A stretch of DNA of 64,000 nucleotides from Clostridium cadaveris (GTDB lineage: Bacteria > Bacillota > Clostridia > Clostridiales > Clostridiaceae), in contig NZ_CP076620.1 of NCBI RefSeq assembly GCF_020911725.1, positions 2,050,501 through 2,114,500 of the forward strand. The letters run 5' to 3'. The position numbers were made by a program, and so were the translations under genes. Below the pieces are notes generated by a model. It was not told the origin of the DNA, did no database searches, and worked only from the letters and a program-made list of their open reading frames with translations. Positions 56,171 through 64,000 of the stretch are shown in pieces. Within the stretch, counting starts at the first letter, position 1. Every line of letters starts with the position of its first letter.

Positions 56171-57172
56171 ATGACTTTCAAATCATCTTTTTTAGAAAAA
56201 TATAAATTAAACAGTAAAAGTCCTAAATATATTAAAATGCTAAATGCCTGCGAAAAGGTAGCAAAATCAAAGGCTAATATCCTTCTTCTTGGCGAGTCAG
56301 GTTCCGGGAAAGAAATTGCAGCAAAATATATCCATGCCTGTAGCAATAGAAAAAATAAAAAATTTGTTGCAATAAATTGTAGTTCATATGTATCTAGTCT
56401 TTTAGAATCTGAACTTTTCGGATATGAGCCAGGAGCTTTCACTGGTGCTAATAAGTCAAAAGCCGGTAAGATTGAAACTTCTAATCAGGGAACCCTATTT
56501 TTAGATGAAATTGGTGATATTGATCTTCCAACTCAGATTAAACTTCTTAGAGTCCTAGAAAGCAAAAGCATTTCAAGGATAGGAAGTAATATCGAAAATC
56601 TAGTTGACTTTCGTCTTTTAAGTGCTACAAACAGAAATTTGATACAAGCCGTTCAGGACAAAGAGTACAGAGAAGACTTTCTCTATAGAGTTAGTACTAT
56701 CGTAATAGAAGTTCCACCTCTCAGAGAAAGATCAGAGGACTTAGAGGACCTTATAAATTTCTTTTTAAAATCATCTCAAGAAGAAAATAATATAACAATA
56801 AAAAGTATTTCCAAAGAAGCTCATAACTTTTTATATGAATATGATTATCCAGGGAATATTAGAGAATTAAAAAGTATAATCGATAGAATGGTAGTATTAT
56901 CTGAAGATGGTGTTATAACAAAAGATGGAATACCTATAATAAAATCCATAAAACGACCTTTAATAGATAGCGATGATACAAAATACTCACCTTCCAAAGA
57001 AAAATTTTCAAAGATAATACCTTTCAAAGAATATCAAAGACTTTGTGAAAAAGATTATTTAATATGGGTACTAGAAAAATGCGGCTGGAACGTAACAAAA
57101 GCCTCCAAGGAACTACAAATAAGTTCTAGGCAGCTATTTAATAAGATTAATCTATATAATATACGACGATAA
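56171..57172 (+). CDS. Sigma-54 activator without a sensor domain (Fis-type)
   Basis: A 333-residue enhancer-binding protein. It begins almost directly with the AAA+ domain: Walker A GESGSGKE (41-48), sigma-54 contact loop GAFTGA (88-93), Walker B TLFLDEIGD (108-116), arginine finger FLYRVS. The C-terminal ~45 residues form a Fis-type HTH (EKCGWNVTKASKELQISSRQLFNKI). There is no receiver, GAF, PAS or ACT domain, as in PspF, so the signal must come from elsewhere or from a partner protein. The divergent sigma-54-promoted Grd operon is the obvious target. GGAGG precedes ATG. Confidence 0.94.
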   Translation: MTFKSSFLEKYKLNSKSPKYIKMLNACEKVAKSKANILLLGESGSGKEIAAKYIHACSNRKNKKFVAINCSSYVSSLLESELFGYEPGAFTGANKSKAGKIETSNQGTLFLDEIGDIDLPTQIKLLRVLESKSISRIGSNIENLVDFRLLSATNRNLIQAVQDKEYREDFLYRVSTIVIEVPPLRERSEDLEDLINFFLKSSQEENNITIKSISKEAHNFLYEYDYPGNIRELKSIIDRMVVLSEDGVITKDGIPIIKSIKRPLIDSDDTKYSPSKEKFSKIIPFKEYQRLCEKDYLIWVLEKCGWNVTKASKELQISSRQLFNKINLYNIRR

Positions 57173-57189
57173 ATGTCTAAAAGATTTTA

Positions 57190-57303
57190 TTGACATTAAC
57201 TGTAAACGTTGTTACATTAGTTATATAAATACTCTTTTAATACAGAGATTCACCCTCATAGAATCGTAATGTATTAAGCGAATTGATAGAGATACTATCA
57301 ATT
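57190..57303 (+). promoter_or_regulatory. Promoter and leader hairpin of the YkvI transporter gene
   Basis: TTGACA (57190-57195), 17 bases, TACATT (57213-57218), then an ~100-base leader. Close to the ribosome site is AATTGATAG/CTATCAATT (57281-57303), a perfect nine-pair stem, which could regulate translation or transcription. No known riboswitch pattern was recognised. Confidence 0.5.
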
Positions 57304-57319
57304 TTGAAAGGAGCTATTT

Positions 57320-58444
57320 ATGAGTAAACATGATGTTAGTTTAAAAACTGTCATTAAATTTGCTGGAGCATTTACCGCCTTTTTGATAGGCTCAGGTTTT
57401 GCTACTGGTCAAGAAGTTCTTCAGTATTTCGCGTCTTATGGATACTTAGGCGTTTTAGGCGCCATTCTGACCTTGCTTCTTTTAACTTACGTAGGTGTTA
57501 GCTTTTTAACTGTAGGTCAAAGAGAAAACTTTGATAAAGGCAGTGATATCTATAGATATTACTGTGGCAACAAGCTTGGAACCTTCTTTGATTATTTCTC
57601 TACTTTCTTTTGCTTTTTATCCTTTACTGTAATGATTTCTGGTGCAGGTGCTACCTTAAATCAACATTATGGTCTATCTGTATATATAGGCGGGATTTTG
57701 ATGGCTGTTTTAGCCCTAATTACTGTTATTATGGGGTTAAATAAAATTGTAGATATAATAGGCAAAATCGGTCCTGTCATCGTAATAATCTCTATACTAC
57801 TTGGATTAGTCGCAATATTTCAAAATTTCAGTAATTTATCTCCTTCTATAGTAGACAACTCTTTAAAATCTCTCGACTCTCAAGGCACTTTAATAAAAGC
57901 TTCTACTAATTGGATATTTGCAGCCTTCTCTTACGTTGGATTCTGCATGCTATGGCTTGCTGGTTTCTTAGCTGCCATGGGAACTCAAGCACAAAATAAA
58001 AAAGAAGCTGCTATAGGCGGAGCACTTGGCGCAACTTCATTCTCAATAGCAGTAATTGTTGTGGCTTTAGGACTTCTTTCTTGTATAAATACTGTAGCAG
58101 GAAGTCAAATACCTATGCTTCATTTAGCTAGAAATATACATCCAGTTCTAGCAACGGTTTTTGCTATAATAATTATGGCAGGTATATATACAACTTCTGT
58201 ACCACTACTTTGGAATGTTTCTTCAAGGTTTACCAAAGATGAAAGCAAAAACTTTAAAATATTAACAGCAGTTTTAGTAGTAATTGGTACAATAATAGGT
58301 TTATTACTTCCATTTGCAAAACTTATAAATATAGTTTATGTAATCAACGGATATGTTGGAGTTGGTCTTCTTATAATAATGTTTATAAGAAGTATTATAC
58401 GCATATTTAAGAATAAATCTAGCATTGAAGAACAGGTAAAATAA
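57320..58444 (+). CDS. YkvI family membrane transporter (APC/LeuT fold)
   Basis: A 374-residue protein with about ten helices. It starts SLKTVIKFAGAFTAFLIGSGFATGQEVLQYFASYG, a sequence typical of YkvI-like proteins in the APC superfamily; substrates of this family are little studied. Its position next to the Grd regulator and operon suggests it brings in the Grd substrate, such as glycine, sarcosine or another small amine, but this is inferred from neighbourhood only. AAAGGAG stands before ATG, and a bidirectional terminator follows. Confidence 0.85.
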   Translation: MSKHDVSLKTVIKFAGAFTAFLIGSGFATGQEVLQYFASYGYLGVLGAILTLLLLTYVGVSFLTVGQRENFDKGSDIYRYYCGNKLGTFFDYFSTFFCFLSFTVMISGAGATLNQHYGLSVYIGGILMAVLALITVIMGLNKIVDIIGKIGPVIVIISILLGLVAIFQNFSNLSPSIVDNSLKSLDSQGTLIKASTNWIFAAFSYVGFCMLWLAGFLAAMGTQAQNKKEAAIGGALGATSFSIAVIVVALGLLSCINTVAGSQIPMLHLARNIHPVLATVFAIIIMAGIYTTSVPLLWNVSSRFTKDESKNFKILTAVLVVIGTIIGLLLPFAKLINIVYVINGYVGVGLLIIMFIRSIIRIFKNKSSIEEQVK

Positions 58445-58450
58445 AATTAT

Positions 58451-58488
58451 AAAAGCCCTGAGTAAACTTTTTACTGCTCAGGGCTTTC
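58451..58488. terminator. Bidirectional terminator
   Basis: AAAGCCCTGAG/CTCAGGGCTTT with a 14-base loop between converging genes, T-rich on the plus-strand side. Confidence 0.88.
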
Positions 58489-58504
58489 TCACTTTTAAGT
58501 AATT

Positions 58505-59473
58505 TTAGAATTTTACTTTTCCAGACTCCATTAATAATTCTCCATCCGCTACTATAGTTGCATCTCTCATTATCAAATCATAGTGGCATGAAGCTTTAAC
58601 TGTTCCTCCTAAAGTTATGCTCGTTCCTATTCCTATATGGACTGATCCATAAACACCTTCATCTTCTAGCATAAAACCCACAAATTTGCAACATGGGTTT
58701 AGTCCAACACCCATTTCTGCAATATTGTATACATTAGGATCATTCTTGCTTTTCAAATCTTCCTCAAGAATTTTTGCTTGTTTTCCTCCTAAAATTGAAG
58801 TTATAAATCCATTCTCTATTGTTAATTTAACTGGTTCATCCAGCACTCCTATTCCAAGGTAAGGTATGCTACCATTTGCTATTACTATCCCATTAGCCGT
58901 ACCTTCTAGAGGTGAAACATTTGCTTCTACTGTTGGAACCGTTGAAAATTGCCCTTTTTCAACCATACAATATAAAGCATTTCCTCTCCTGCCCAAAGCA
59001 GAATATCTTAAGTTGGTTCCATTAGCTGTAGTAAGCACTACTTCATTTGAATTTGCAAGCTTATCAGCCATAGTTTTACATACTGGAGCTATAGATTTAA
59101 AATCTGCTTCTAATCCTCCATGAATAAGCATTTCTTCGCTAAACTGTGTTAAAACCACCCCTCTTGATCCATTTTTTATTGCATCTTTTACAGCGTTAGT
59201 ATGGGTTATTGATTTACCAACAACGGATATAAATGCATCACTTGCTTTCATCATTTCTGCAATACATTTGGGTGGTTCCGTACTATCTATCTCTCTTGGC
59301 ATCATAACAGTTATTACTGGCTCAGCTCCTGCCTCATATACTGCTGATGCTATTGTTTCTGCAATAGTAATCTTTAATGGTTCTGTTATTATTGATACTG
59401 TCTCACAAGGTTTTACTCCAACACATACATCTACAATCTTTTTTGCTCCCCTAGACATTAAAATTTTCTTCAT
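58505..59473 (-). CDS. M29-like aminopeptidase/NicX-related metalloprotein
   Basis: A 322-residue protein of the AmpS/NicX-like superfamily (shorter than typical ~410-residue M29 peptidases). Motifs TTANGTNLRYSALGRRG, EANVSPLEGTANG, ENGFITSILGG, and HIGIGTSITLGG plus the ending HYDLIMRDATIVADGELLM support the superfamily. Members include leucyl aminopeptidases and 2,5-dihydroxypyridine dioxygenases, so activity cannot be fixed by sequence alone. It is the sole gene between two terminators and near the Grd/transporter module. Confidence 0.8.
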   Translation of the reverse strand: MKKILMSRGAKKIVDVCVGVKPCETVSIITEPLKITIAETIASAVYEAGAEPVITVMMPREIDSTEPPKCIAEMMKASDAFISVVGKSITHTNAVKDAIKNGSRGVVLTQFSEEMLIHGGLEADFKSIAPVCKTMADKLANSNEVVLTTANGTNLRYSALGRRGNALYCMVEKGQFSTVPTVEANVSPLEGTANGIVIANGSIPYLGIGVLDEPVKLTIENGFITSILGGKQAKILEEDLKSKNDPNVYNIAEMGVGLNPCCKFVGFMLEDEGVYGSVHIGIGTSITLGGTVKASCHYDLIMRDATIVADGELLMESGKVKF

Positions 59474-59582
59474 ACTATCCCACCTAATTTAAATTTACCC
59501 CTTTCCAACTTTCTACGTATATATAATATATTCTTTCTGTTTAAGCACACTCCTCTTATTTATTGTTAATATACAAAATAAA

Positions 59583-59618
59583 AAATCACCAAACTTTCTG
59601 TAAAGAAAGTAGGTGACT
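59583..59618 (-). terminator. Terminator of the 221-residue membrane gene
   Basis: TCACC..ACTTTC and GAAAGT.GGTGA form a stem with a small interior mismatch; T-rich (TTTTTTATTTT) on the minus strand. Confidence 0.8.
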
Positions 59619-59624
59619 TCTTAT

Positions 59625-60290
59625 CTAAGAATTAAGTTTATTCTTCATTGCTACATATCCCATCCATACAACCCATACATAAGCACAGGTTTTAGGAATC
59701 ATAAGCGCTCCTACTGGTGGTATTGTTTTTGCAAATACAACTACTGGTGCATAACATGCAAAACTGATTACTATTGCAAGCCACATAAAGCGAAATTCTG
59801 AATCTTTAAATTCTCTTGCCTTTTTATAAAATAGAACTATTATTAAAAGTCCAAGTAATGCAAATGGAATGTTTCTATATATACCCCATGATAAAGGTGC
59901 ATCATAACTAAGCCAATCATTTTGTGGGAATAAGCAAAGGATTATTCTTAGTGCTGCAAGTCCATATACTGTATAAGAAAGACCTTTACTTTCTTTCACA
60001 TTATAACGCTTTTTCCAAACATGATATAAAATTACATAGAATATTGTCATAGTTATAGATGTAACCGCTTGTCCAAAGCCCAGTGCAGCTGCATTAGCTT
60101 CCATTCCTGTAGTCCACATAGCATAAACACGAGGTACTAAATGGAAAGCATCACCACATCCTAAGACTACTGCCATAACTCCAAAAAGTTTAAACTGACT
60201 ATTTCCATTTGATTTTTTAATCATAGTTATTCCAAGATAAATAACTGTAATAAGATACAAAATGTCAAAAATACTTTCTCCAATTCTCAT
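59625..60290 (-). CDS. Hypothetical multi-pass membrane protein
   Basis: A 221-residue protein with about seven membrane helices and few charges between, family not recognised with certainty. FGVMAVVLGCGDAFHLVPRVYAMW and YDAPLSWGIYRNIPFALLGLLIIVLFY are the most characteristic parts. It is next to a TetR regulator with a candidate operator between them, and is therefore probably its target. AGGAGG precedes ATG. Function unknown. Confidence 0.8.
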   Translation of the reverse strand: MRIGESIFDILYLITVIYLGITMIKKSNGNSQFKLFGVMAVVLGCGDAFHLVPRVYAMWTTGMEANAAALGFGQAVTSITMTIFYVILYHVWKKRYNVKESKGLSYTVYGLAALRIILCLFPQNDWLSYDAPLSWGIYRNIPFALLGLLIIVLFYKKAREFKDSEFRFMWLAIVISFACYAPVVVFAKTIPPVGALMIPKTCAYVWVVWMGYVAMKNKLNS

Positions 60291-60362
60291 AATAAAACCT
60301 CCTAAAATAATTTATCTAATATCTACTGATTTTTCTATCCCTTCCTTCTTTAAAAATCAAAA

Positions 60363-60375
60363 TGAACATCGTTCA
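60363..60375. promoter_or_regulatory. Candidate TetR operator
   Basis: TGAAC-ATC-GTTCA, a perfect palindrome with three central bases, in the gap between the TetR gene and the membrane protein gene. This arrangement fits repression of the membrane gene. Confidence 0.6.
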
Positions 60376-60389
60376 CTTTGGTTTTTAAA

Positions 60390-60414
60390 AATAATCCGCT
60401 GTCTACGGATTATT
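60390..60414 (-). terminator. Terminator of the TetR gene
   Basis: AATAATCCG/CGGATTATT, nine pairs with a seven-base loop, followed on the minus strand by TTTTTAAAA. It begins directly after the TetR stop codon. Confidence 0.8.
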
Positions 60415-60978
60415 TTAATAATACAAAATTTTTTCTAAAATTGCAAGAAAAAATTTGCATTCTTTTTTGCCATATCTAAGCATAGACATCATATTAAGAA
60501 ATACAAAATCTACAAAATCATCTTTGGTAAAATCATCATTCCATAAATCATTGTGTATAAATCTATCTTTTTCTATACCGTCGAAAAGATGATGCTTTAT
60601 ATGTTCAAAGCATTTCGCTTCAAGCTGTCTTCCCTTTTCCTTTTCCTGAACACTTAACATAGAAATCTTAGCAAGCCAATCATTTTCAAATTGGAAAAGC
60701 CTTTTTAATAAAGTTTTAAAATATCTTTCAAAAAATACAGTAAACTTTTCATCATCCTTAGCATAAGAATCTTTTTGAATCCATGTGTAGTTCCAAAAAT
60801 CTTCAACAACAGATAAAACTAAATCAGCTTTTGTAGGAAAATAATTATATATAGCTCCTATAGATACATTACACCTTTTCGCTACATTCCTTATGTTAAT
60901 CTTATCAATTCCTTCATTATAGGCTATGTCTTTAGCTGCCTTAAGCAATTCCTCTTTAGATGTTACACTTTTGTTCAA
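60415..60978 (-). CDS. TetR family regulator
   Basis: A 187-residue regulator with the TetR_N helix-turn-helix (KEELLKAAKDIAYNEGIDKINIRNVAKRCNVSIGAIYNYFPTKADLVLSVVEDFW, residues 8-61) and a helical ligand/dimer domain. It precedes the membrane protein gene with a terminator and a palindrome between, so it is transcribed separately and probably represses that gene. The effector is unknown. Confidence 0.92.
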   Translation of the reverse strand: MNKSVTSKEELLKAAKDIAYNEGIDKINIRNVAKRCNVSIGAIYNYFPTKADLVLSVVEDFWNYTWIQKDSYAKDDEKFTVFFERYFKTLLKRLFQFENDWLAKISMLSVQEKEKGRQLEAKCFEHIKHHLFDGIEKDRFIHNDLWNDDFTKDDFVDFVFLNMMSMLRYGKKECKFFLAILEKILYY

Positions 60979-61084
60979 ATGTTAACCTCCTAATAAATCT
61001 AATTCTTATTATAGAATTTCATAATTAACTATAATATTATTATATAGCTTTTTTAATCTAAATTCTTTTTTTATCTAAATATTT

Positions 61085-61603
61085 TTATTTGTTTTTCCTA
61101 AATAAAAGACCAAAAATCCATACAGAAGACCATCCTAATGTAGCTGAAGCCACTAAAAGTATCAGAAAACATATACTCTTAATAAAGCTTCCTGAAAAAT
61201 TCTTAGTAATGATAATCAACACACCTATAGTTATTAAACTTATAGCTAAAATTATAGCTGCATATTTCATTCTAATTTTTCTGCTTTCATCTAAAGCAGT
61301 TGTGTCCGTATAAATAGGTTTGCTTCCTGGTGCAGCTGAAAAGATTCTAAATCCCTGGTCCTCACAGACAAAGGCCCAACCTTCCATTTTAAAAATTTCT
61401 AAATATTCATTAATATCCTCCACTTCTGGTTGATAATCCATTGAATATATTAAATCCTTAGGTTCCCCCTTTATAAGATTAAATTTTAATGTGGACATAG
61501 ATTCCAAGATCCATCCTTCTTTTGCATAGTTAGAAAGTTTTCTAAGCATTTTATTTTTAGAAATGTCCCATCCTTCATTAAGCATAGTTTTATACTTTCC
61601 CAT
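61085..61603 (-). CDS. DUF2812 membrane protein
   Basis: A 172-residue protein. The N-terminal ~100 residues form a DUF2812 domain (YAKEGWILESMSTLKFNLIKGEPKDLIYSMDYQPE, WAFVCEDQGFRIFSAAPGSKPIYTD), followed by two membrane helices. The gene overlaps its PadR partner by 14 bases. This PadR-DUF2812 pairing is common in Firmicutes, so DUF2812 proteins are thought to work with PadR, but their biochemical role is unknown. Confidence 0.87.
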   Translation of the reverse strand: MGKYKTMLNEGWDISKNKMLRKLSNYAKEGWILESMSTLKFNLIKGEPKDLIYSMDYQPEVEDINEYLEIFKMEGWAFVCEDQGFRIFSAAPGSKPIYTDTTALDESRKIRMKYAAIILAISLITIGVLIIITKNFSGSFIKSICFLILLVASATLGWSSVWIFGLLFRKNK

Positions 61604-61931
61604 AATTTTTCCCCTCCAAAATTAACTTCCCATGATAAACAATTTGTTTACGTCTTTCAAAATCCTTAAGCAAAAATGCTTTTCCTTTCTCTGTAAGTCC
61701 ATATATTTTTTTATCCTTATTCTCATTAATCTGCAATACTATAAGCCCTGCATCAAGCATTTTTTTTAGCGAAGTATAGAGACTAGCAGGACCTATATCA
61801 AATGTTCCTTCTGATATTTCTTTTACTTTATGCATTATTCCATAACCATGAATTGGTTCTGTTAAGGACAATAAAATATAGTAATTCGTATCAGTTAATT
61901 GATCTTCCTCTAAAGATTTCTTTCGTGCCAT
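61590..61931 (-). CDS. PadR family regulator
   Basis: A 113-residue PadR protein (LTDTNYYILLSLTEPIHGYGIMHKVKEISEGTFDIGPASLYTSLKKMLDAGLIV...GLTEKGKAFL). It is a stand-alone winged helix with a C-terminal dimerisation helix. Its gene starts just after a 15-bp inverted repeat that spans the promoter and ribosome site, fitting autoregulation; the DUF2812 gene follows in the same operon. Confidence 0.92.
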   Translation of the reverse strand: MARKKSLEEDQLTDTNYYILLSLTEPIHGYGIMHKVKEISEGTFDIGPASLYTSLKKMLDAGLIVLQINENKDKKIYGLTEKGKAFLLKDFERRKQIVYHGKLILEGKNYGKV

Positions 61932-61940
61932 AATAATTCT

Positions 61941-62002
61941 CCTATATCATTTAATAATATATCTTATAATAATATATAATTAAATGATATAGGTTTTGTC
62001 AA
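61941..62002 (-). promoter_or_regulatory. PadR promoter with 15-bp inverted repeat
   Basis: CCTATATCATTTAAT (61941-61955) and ATTAAATGATATAGG (61979-61993) form perfect 15-base arms 23 bases apart. The right arm lies in the spacer between -35 TTGACA (61997-62002) and -10 TTATAT (61974-61979); the left arm overlaps the ribosome site. This is a strong candidate operator for self-repression. The rest of the 289-base gap shows only the hutI terminator. Confidence 0.65.
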
Positions 62003-62151
62003 TACTCTCACTATATAACTTAATTTTATAAATCATGGAAAGTTATTGTATAATCACTTGAGACATATTTATGTTTTATTGCTTCATAAAAAAGAAAAAT
62101 CCATACAAATTAAGTTAGAACAGCTATTAAATTACTCATACCTTTGTAAAC

Positions 62152-62184
62152 AATAAGGAGAGTTCATACTGAACTCTCCTTATT
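62152..62184. terminator. Terminator of hutI
   Basis: AATAAGGAGAGTTCA and TGAACTCTCCTTATT, 15 perfect pairs with a three-base loop. Confidence 0.88.
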
Positions 62185-62220
62185 ATAAAGTCATAAATCA
62201 ATAATTAGGTCTAACAAAGC

Positions 62221-63483
62221 CTAAAAATTTTGTTTTTGATGAACTAATACCCCATTCTTTATGACTTTCCCAACAATATTAACACCTGTATGATATGGAA
62301 GAAATTTATATGAATTATAATCTAATATGATCATATCACCTTTTTTGCCTGGCTCTATAGTTCCTATACTATCGGCTCTTCCTACAGCAGCTGCTCCATT
62401 CAATGTCATAGCTACTATTGTTTCTTCTATAGTCATATTCATATAAATTGATGCTAATGCAAACATTAATGGTATTGAATTTGTAAATCCACTTCCAGGA
62501 TTAAAATCCGTTGCCAATGCTACAGCACAGCCATTGTCAATCATGTACCTAGCACGAGCAAATGGTTCTTTAAGACAAAATGCAGTTGTTGGAAGCAGTG
62601 TACTTACTACTCTATTCTTAGCCATATCCTCTATCCCTTTATCCGAAGCATGTAGAAGATGATCTGCTGATACAGCCTTAAGTTCTGATGCAAGCTCTGA
62701 TCCTCCAAGTTCTACAATCTCATCAGCATGAAGTTTAAGCTTCATTCCAAATTCCTTTGCTTTTAGCAATAGTTTTCTTGATTCTTCTATAGAAAATACC
62801 CCTTCTTCACAGAATACATCGCAAAACTCTGCCAAATTCTTCTTTGCTACAACTGGAAGAACTTCATTAATTAAGAATTCTATATACATGTCTGTGCTAC
62901 CTTTATACTCATTTGGCACAGCATGTGCGCCCAAAAATGTCCTTACTATATCGATAGCATGTTCACAATCAAGCTCTTTCATAACCTCCAATTGTTTAAG
63001 CTCAGTTCTGTAATCCAGTCCATATCCGCTCTTTCCCTCTACGGTAGTAACCCCAAATTCAAGCATAGAATCAAGTCGCTTTTTCCCTAATTCAAACAAA
63101 CACTCTTTAGAAGCATTTCTGGTATCCCTCACAGTATTTACTATTCCGCCACCACGATTCATTATGTCCATGTAACTATCTCCGCGAAGCCTCCATGAAA
63201 ATTCTTCTTCTCTATACCCCCCAAATATAAAGTGAGTGTGTGAATCAACAAAGCCTGGAAGTATTGATTTTCCCCCAGCATCAATAACTTCATACTTTGA
63301 TTCGTCATATTTTTTAAGTATCTCAGAAGTATTATTAACTTCTTTTATAACACCTTCTTCTACTACTACAGCTCCATTTTCTATCCTCTTTAATTCTTGC
63401 ATTTCAGCTCCAAATTTTGCTGTTTTACCAATAGAAGTTACTATTTCCGAAGCATTTTTAATTATCATATTCCCTTTTACCAT
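62221..63483 (-). CDS. hutI: Imidazolonepropionase
   Basis: A 420-residue amidohydrolase-superfamily enzyme that opens the imidazolone ring to N-formimino-L-glutamate, the third step of histidine breakdown. VDSHTHFIFGGYREEEF holds the metal-binding HTH pair; HADEIVELGG supplies a further metal ligand region and DFNPGSGFTNSIPLMFALA the catalytic Asp region. ATG at 63483 follows GGGGGAA; a start seven codons upstream lacks a ribosome site. It follows hutU and is ended by a strong hairpin. Confidence 0.95.
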   Translation of the reverse strand: MVKGNMIIKNASEIVTSIGKTAKFGAEMQELKRIENGAVVVEEGVIKEVNNTSEILKKYDESKYEVIDAGGKSILPGFVDSHTHFIFGGYREEEFSWRLRGDSYMDIMNRGGGIVNTVRDTRNASKECLFELGKKRLDSMLEFGVTTVEGKSGYGLDYRTELKQLEVMKELDCEHAIDIVRTFLGAHAVPNEYKGSTDMYIEFLINEVLPVVAKKNLAEFCDVFCEEGVFSIEESRKLLLKAKEFGMKLKLHADEIVELGGSELASELKAVSADHLLHASDKGIEDMAKNRVVSTLLPTTAFCLKEPFARARYMIDNGCAVALATDFNPGSGFTNSIPLMFALASIYMNMTIEETIVAMTLNGAAAVGRADSIGTIEPGKKGDMIILDYNSYKFLPYHTGVNIVGKVIKNGVLVHQKQNF

Positions 63484-63518
63484 TACGTTCCCCCTTGAGT
63501 TCATTACTTATTACTCTT

Positions 63519-64000
63519 TTAAAATTTCTTAAACACCTTTTCTACTGCGTTTCTTACCACATCATTATCAGCAACGTATGGAATTGTTATATGATCTGTT
63601 CCCTTGTTATTTTTGTTAAATTCAATTACTGTTTCAATTGAGTGTTCATTTCTAGCCCAAGAACGTCTGGCAACTCCACTCATAACATCCCAAGACATAG
63701 CTGATTTGATTATTTCATCAATTCTATGGCTTCCATCAAGCACCAATCCAAAGCCTCCGTTTATTGACTTTCCTATACCAACTCCTCCGCCGTTATGAAG
63801 AGCAACAAGGCTCATGCCTCTAGCTGCATTTCCAGCATAACATTGAACAGCCATATCTGCCATTACATTACTTCCATCTTTAATATTTGATGTTTCTCTA
63901 AATGGAGAATCAGTTCCAGATACATCATGGTGGTCTCTTCCTATCATAATTGGGCCTACTTCTCCTTTTCTGACAAGCTCATTAAACTTAAGTGCTATAT
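63519..64000 (-). CDS. hutU: Urocanate hydratase, C-terminal part
   Basis: The last 160 residues of urocanase; the gene begins outside the window. IALKFNELVRKGEVGPIMIGRDHHDVSGTDSPFRET is a characteristic segment, and GGGVGIGKSINGGFGLVLDGSHRIDE contains the glycine-rich loop used by the tightly bound NAD. It adds water to urocanate to give imidazolonepropionate, the substrate of the next gene, hutI, which starts 35 bases downstream. Confidence 0.95.
   Translation of the reverse strand, partial: IALKFNELVRKGEVGPIMIGRDHHDVSGTDSPFRETSNIKDGSNVMADMAVQCYAGNAARGMSLVALHNGGGVGIGKSINGGFGLVLDGSHRIDEIIKSAMSWDVMSGVARRSWARNEHSIETVIEFNKNNKGTDHITIPYVADNDVVRNAVEKVFKKF

Noticed and set aside
1-64000. CRISPR arrays, tRNA or rRNA genes
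   Set aside because: No regular spaced repeats and no tRNA- or rRNA-like sequences were noticed on reading both strands; a dedicated search was not possible.

Overview
This window comes from a low-GC, anaerobic Firmicute, most likely Clostridium in the broad sense. The support is the AT-rich sequence with strong GGAGG ribosome binding sites, an AdhE aldehyde/alcohol dehydrogenase, pyruvate formate-lyase, a selenocysteine-containing Grd reductase component typical of Stickland fermenters, a hut histidine pathway, and Firmicute-type regulatory RNAs (lysine L-box, PyrR-type attenuator, crcB/fluoride riboswitch, CIRCE). The species cannot be named from the sequence alone.

Layout. 1-2.0 kb: start of an M20 amidohydrolase and a divergent regulator around a perfect palindrome. 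2.1-4.9 kb: remnant of a MobT-Xis-Int (Tn916-related) mobilizable element in which all three genes are broken. 4.9-9.5 kb: two Nudix hydrolases, adhE behind a candidate Rex operator, and a small unknown gene. 9.6-11.9 kb: a dicarboxylate/amino-acid symporter behind a PyrR-type attenuator, then bioY behind a BirA-type operator. 11.9-21.2 kb: a nine-gene aromatic amino acid operon (aroF-aroB-aroA-aroC-pheA-aroE-aroK-aminotransferase-lysR) preceded by a short ORF very rich in Phe/Tyr/Trp codons and an intrinsic terminator, which looks like classical leader-peptide attenuation. 21.3-30 kb: a MATE exporter, an L-box-controlled NhaC-family lysine transporter, an M29 aminopeptidase, a radical SAM/SPASM protein and pflB. 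30-34.7 kb: a heterodimeric ABC exporter and an AraC regulator sharing an 18-bp operator. 34.9-47 kb: Ca2+-type P-ATPase, an orphan EutJ, galT, a fluoride-riboswitch-controlled cation/proton antiporter, htpG with a perfect CIRCE, a PduO-type adenosyltransferase, a decayed transporter and a MerR regulator. 47-52 kb: a MATE pump with a 19-bp-spacer MerR-type promoter and a second heterodimeric ABC exporter. 52.3-58.5 kb: a Grd component B module (grdX, grdE-like, selenoprotein grdB-like) behind a near-perfect sigma-54 promoter, a divergent sigma-54 activator with no sensor domain, and a YkvI-type transporter. 58.5-64 kb: an M29-like protein, a TetR/membrane protein pair, a PadR/DUF2812 pair, hutI and the end of hutU.

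How it works together. Most genes serve amino acid acquisition and fermentation: peptide or acyl-amino acid cleavage (M20, M29), lysine and dicarboxylate uptake, reductive Stickland metabolism (Grd), histidine breakdown (hut), and redox or energy disposal (adhE, pflB). Much of the regulation can be read from the DNA: at least four transcription-attenuation leaders and several operators sit in front of genes whose function matches the signal. The best candidates for new biology are the aromatic-rich leader peptide, the PyrR-type attenuator on a DAACS transporter, and the self-contained sigma-54/Grd/transporter module.
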